5,084 bases of DNA, from NCBI GenBank assembly GCA_946546075.1, contig CAMNNV010000099.1:1-5084 (forward strand). The letters are read 5' to 3'. Under the pieces are notes generated by a model that saw nothing but the letters and a program-made list of their open reading frames with translations, had not been told where the DNA came from and made no database searches. Position 1 is the stretch's first letter. Each line of letters begins with the position of its first letter. Source of the stretch: an uncultured Bacillota bacterium. Lineage in GTDB: Bacteria; Bacillota; Clostridia; Peptostreptococcales; Anaerovoracaceae. This document shows, one piece after another, positions 4,931 to 5,084 of this stretch. Position numbers and translations under genes: made by a program.

Positions 4931-5084
4931 AGATAACGGATTTTGATTACGATCTTCCTGAAGAACTGATAGCACAGAAGCCTGCGGACAAGAGAGACGC
5001 GTCCAGGCTTCTTGTCGTTCACAGGGATAACGATACGATAGAACACAAGCACTTTTATGACATACTTGAATACCTCCGTCCCGG
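4927..5084 (+). CDS. queA: QueA, S-adenosylmethionine:tRNA ribosyltransferase-isomerase, N-terminal part (runs off the window)
   Basis: 52 complete codons are visible with no stop before the right edge; the full family protein is about 340 residues. QueA transfers and isomerises the ribosyl group of S-adenosylmethionine onto 7-aminomethyl-7-deazaguanine at tRNA position 34, making epoxyqueuosine, the penultimate step of queuosine synthesis. The N-terminus is highly characteristic: DFDYDLPEELIAQKP, then KRDASRLLV, then IEHKHFYDILEYLRPG. The ATG overlaps the ruvB stop (ATGA), and GAGGA (4912-4916) sits 10 nt before it, so it is probably cotranscribed and translationally coupled. In many Firmicutes ruvAB is followed by queA and tgt, so tgt is a likely next gene beyond the window (inference). 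Confidence 0.95.
   Translation, partial: MKITDFDYDLPEELIAQKPADKRDASRLLVVHRDNDTIEHKHFYDILEYLRP

Overview
The window holds conserved housekeeping genes. It looks like a chromosomal segment from a member of the Bacillota, most likely class Clostridia. Three things suggest this: the argR-recN pair, the gene order ruvC-ruvA-ruvB-queA, and a LexA-type operator of the Gram-positive kind. Base composition is roughly balanced in the genes and clearly AT-rich in the single real intergenic region. I cannot place it to genus by reading. I see no mobile element, CRISPR array, tRNA or rRNA.

Layout: (1) Bases 1-464, plus strand: the 3' end of a gene for a ribosomal protein S1-type protein (last S1 repeat plus an acidic Ala/Pro/Glu tail). 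(2) Bases 465-527: a short convergent gap with a hairpin terminator that can fold in both directions, then a 10-bp tandem repeat that runs into the recN stop codon. (3) Bases 528-2623, minus strand: recN preceded by argR, 17 bp apart, as one operon. (4) Bases 2624-2750: a 127-bp AT-rich divergent control region. It carries an extended -10 promoter for argR-recN and a near-consensus sigma-A promoter for ruvC. The spacer of the ruvC promoter is filled by a perfect 16-bp palindrome matching an SOS (LexA) box. (5) Bases 2751-5084, plus strand: ruvC, ruvA, ruvB and the start of queA, tightly packed with 4-bp ATGA overlaps at ruvC/ruvA and ruvB/queA.

How the genes work together: RecN (an SMC-like protein of double-strand break repair) and RuvABC (Holliday-junction branch migration and resolution) act early and late in recombinational repair. 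They diverge from one control region containing a LexA-type operator, so the locus looks like a DNA-damage repair module. ArgR (arginine-sensing repressor) and QueA (tRNA queuosine synthesis) share the transcripts but belong to other pathways; both pairings are familiar in Firmicutes. I found no clearly undescribed system. The most informative non-coding signals are the SOS operator inside the ruvC promoter and a second perfect dyad over its -10 and start site.
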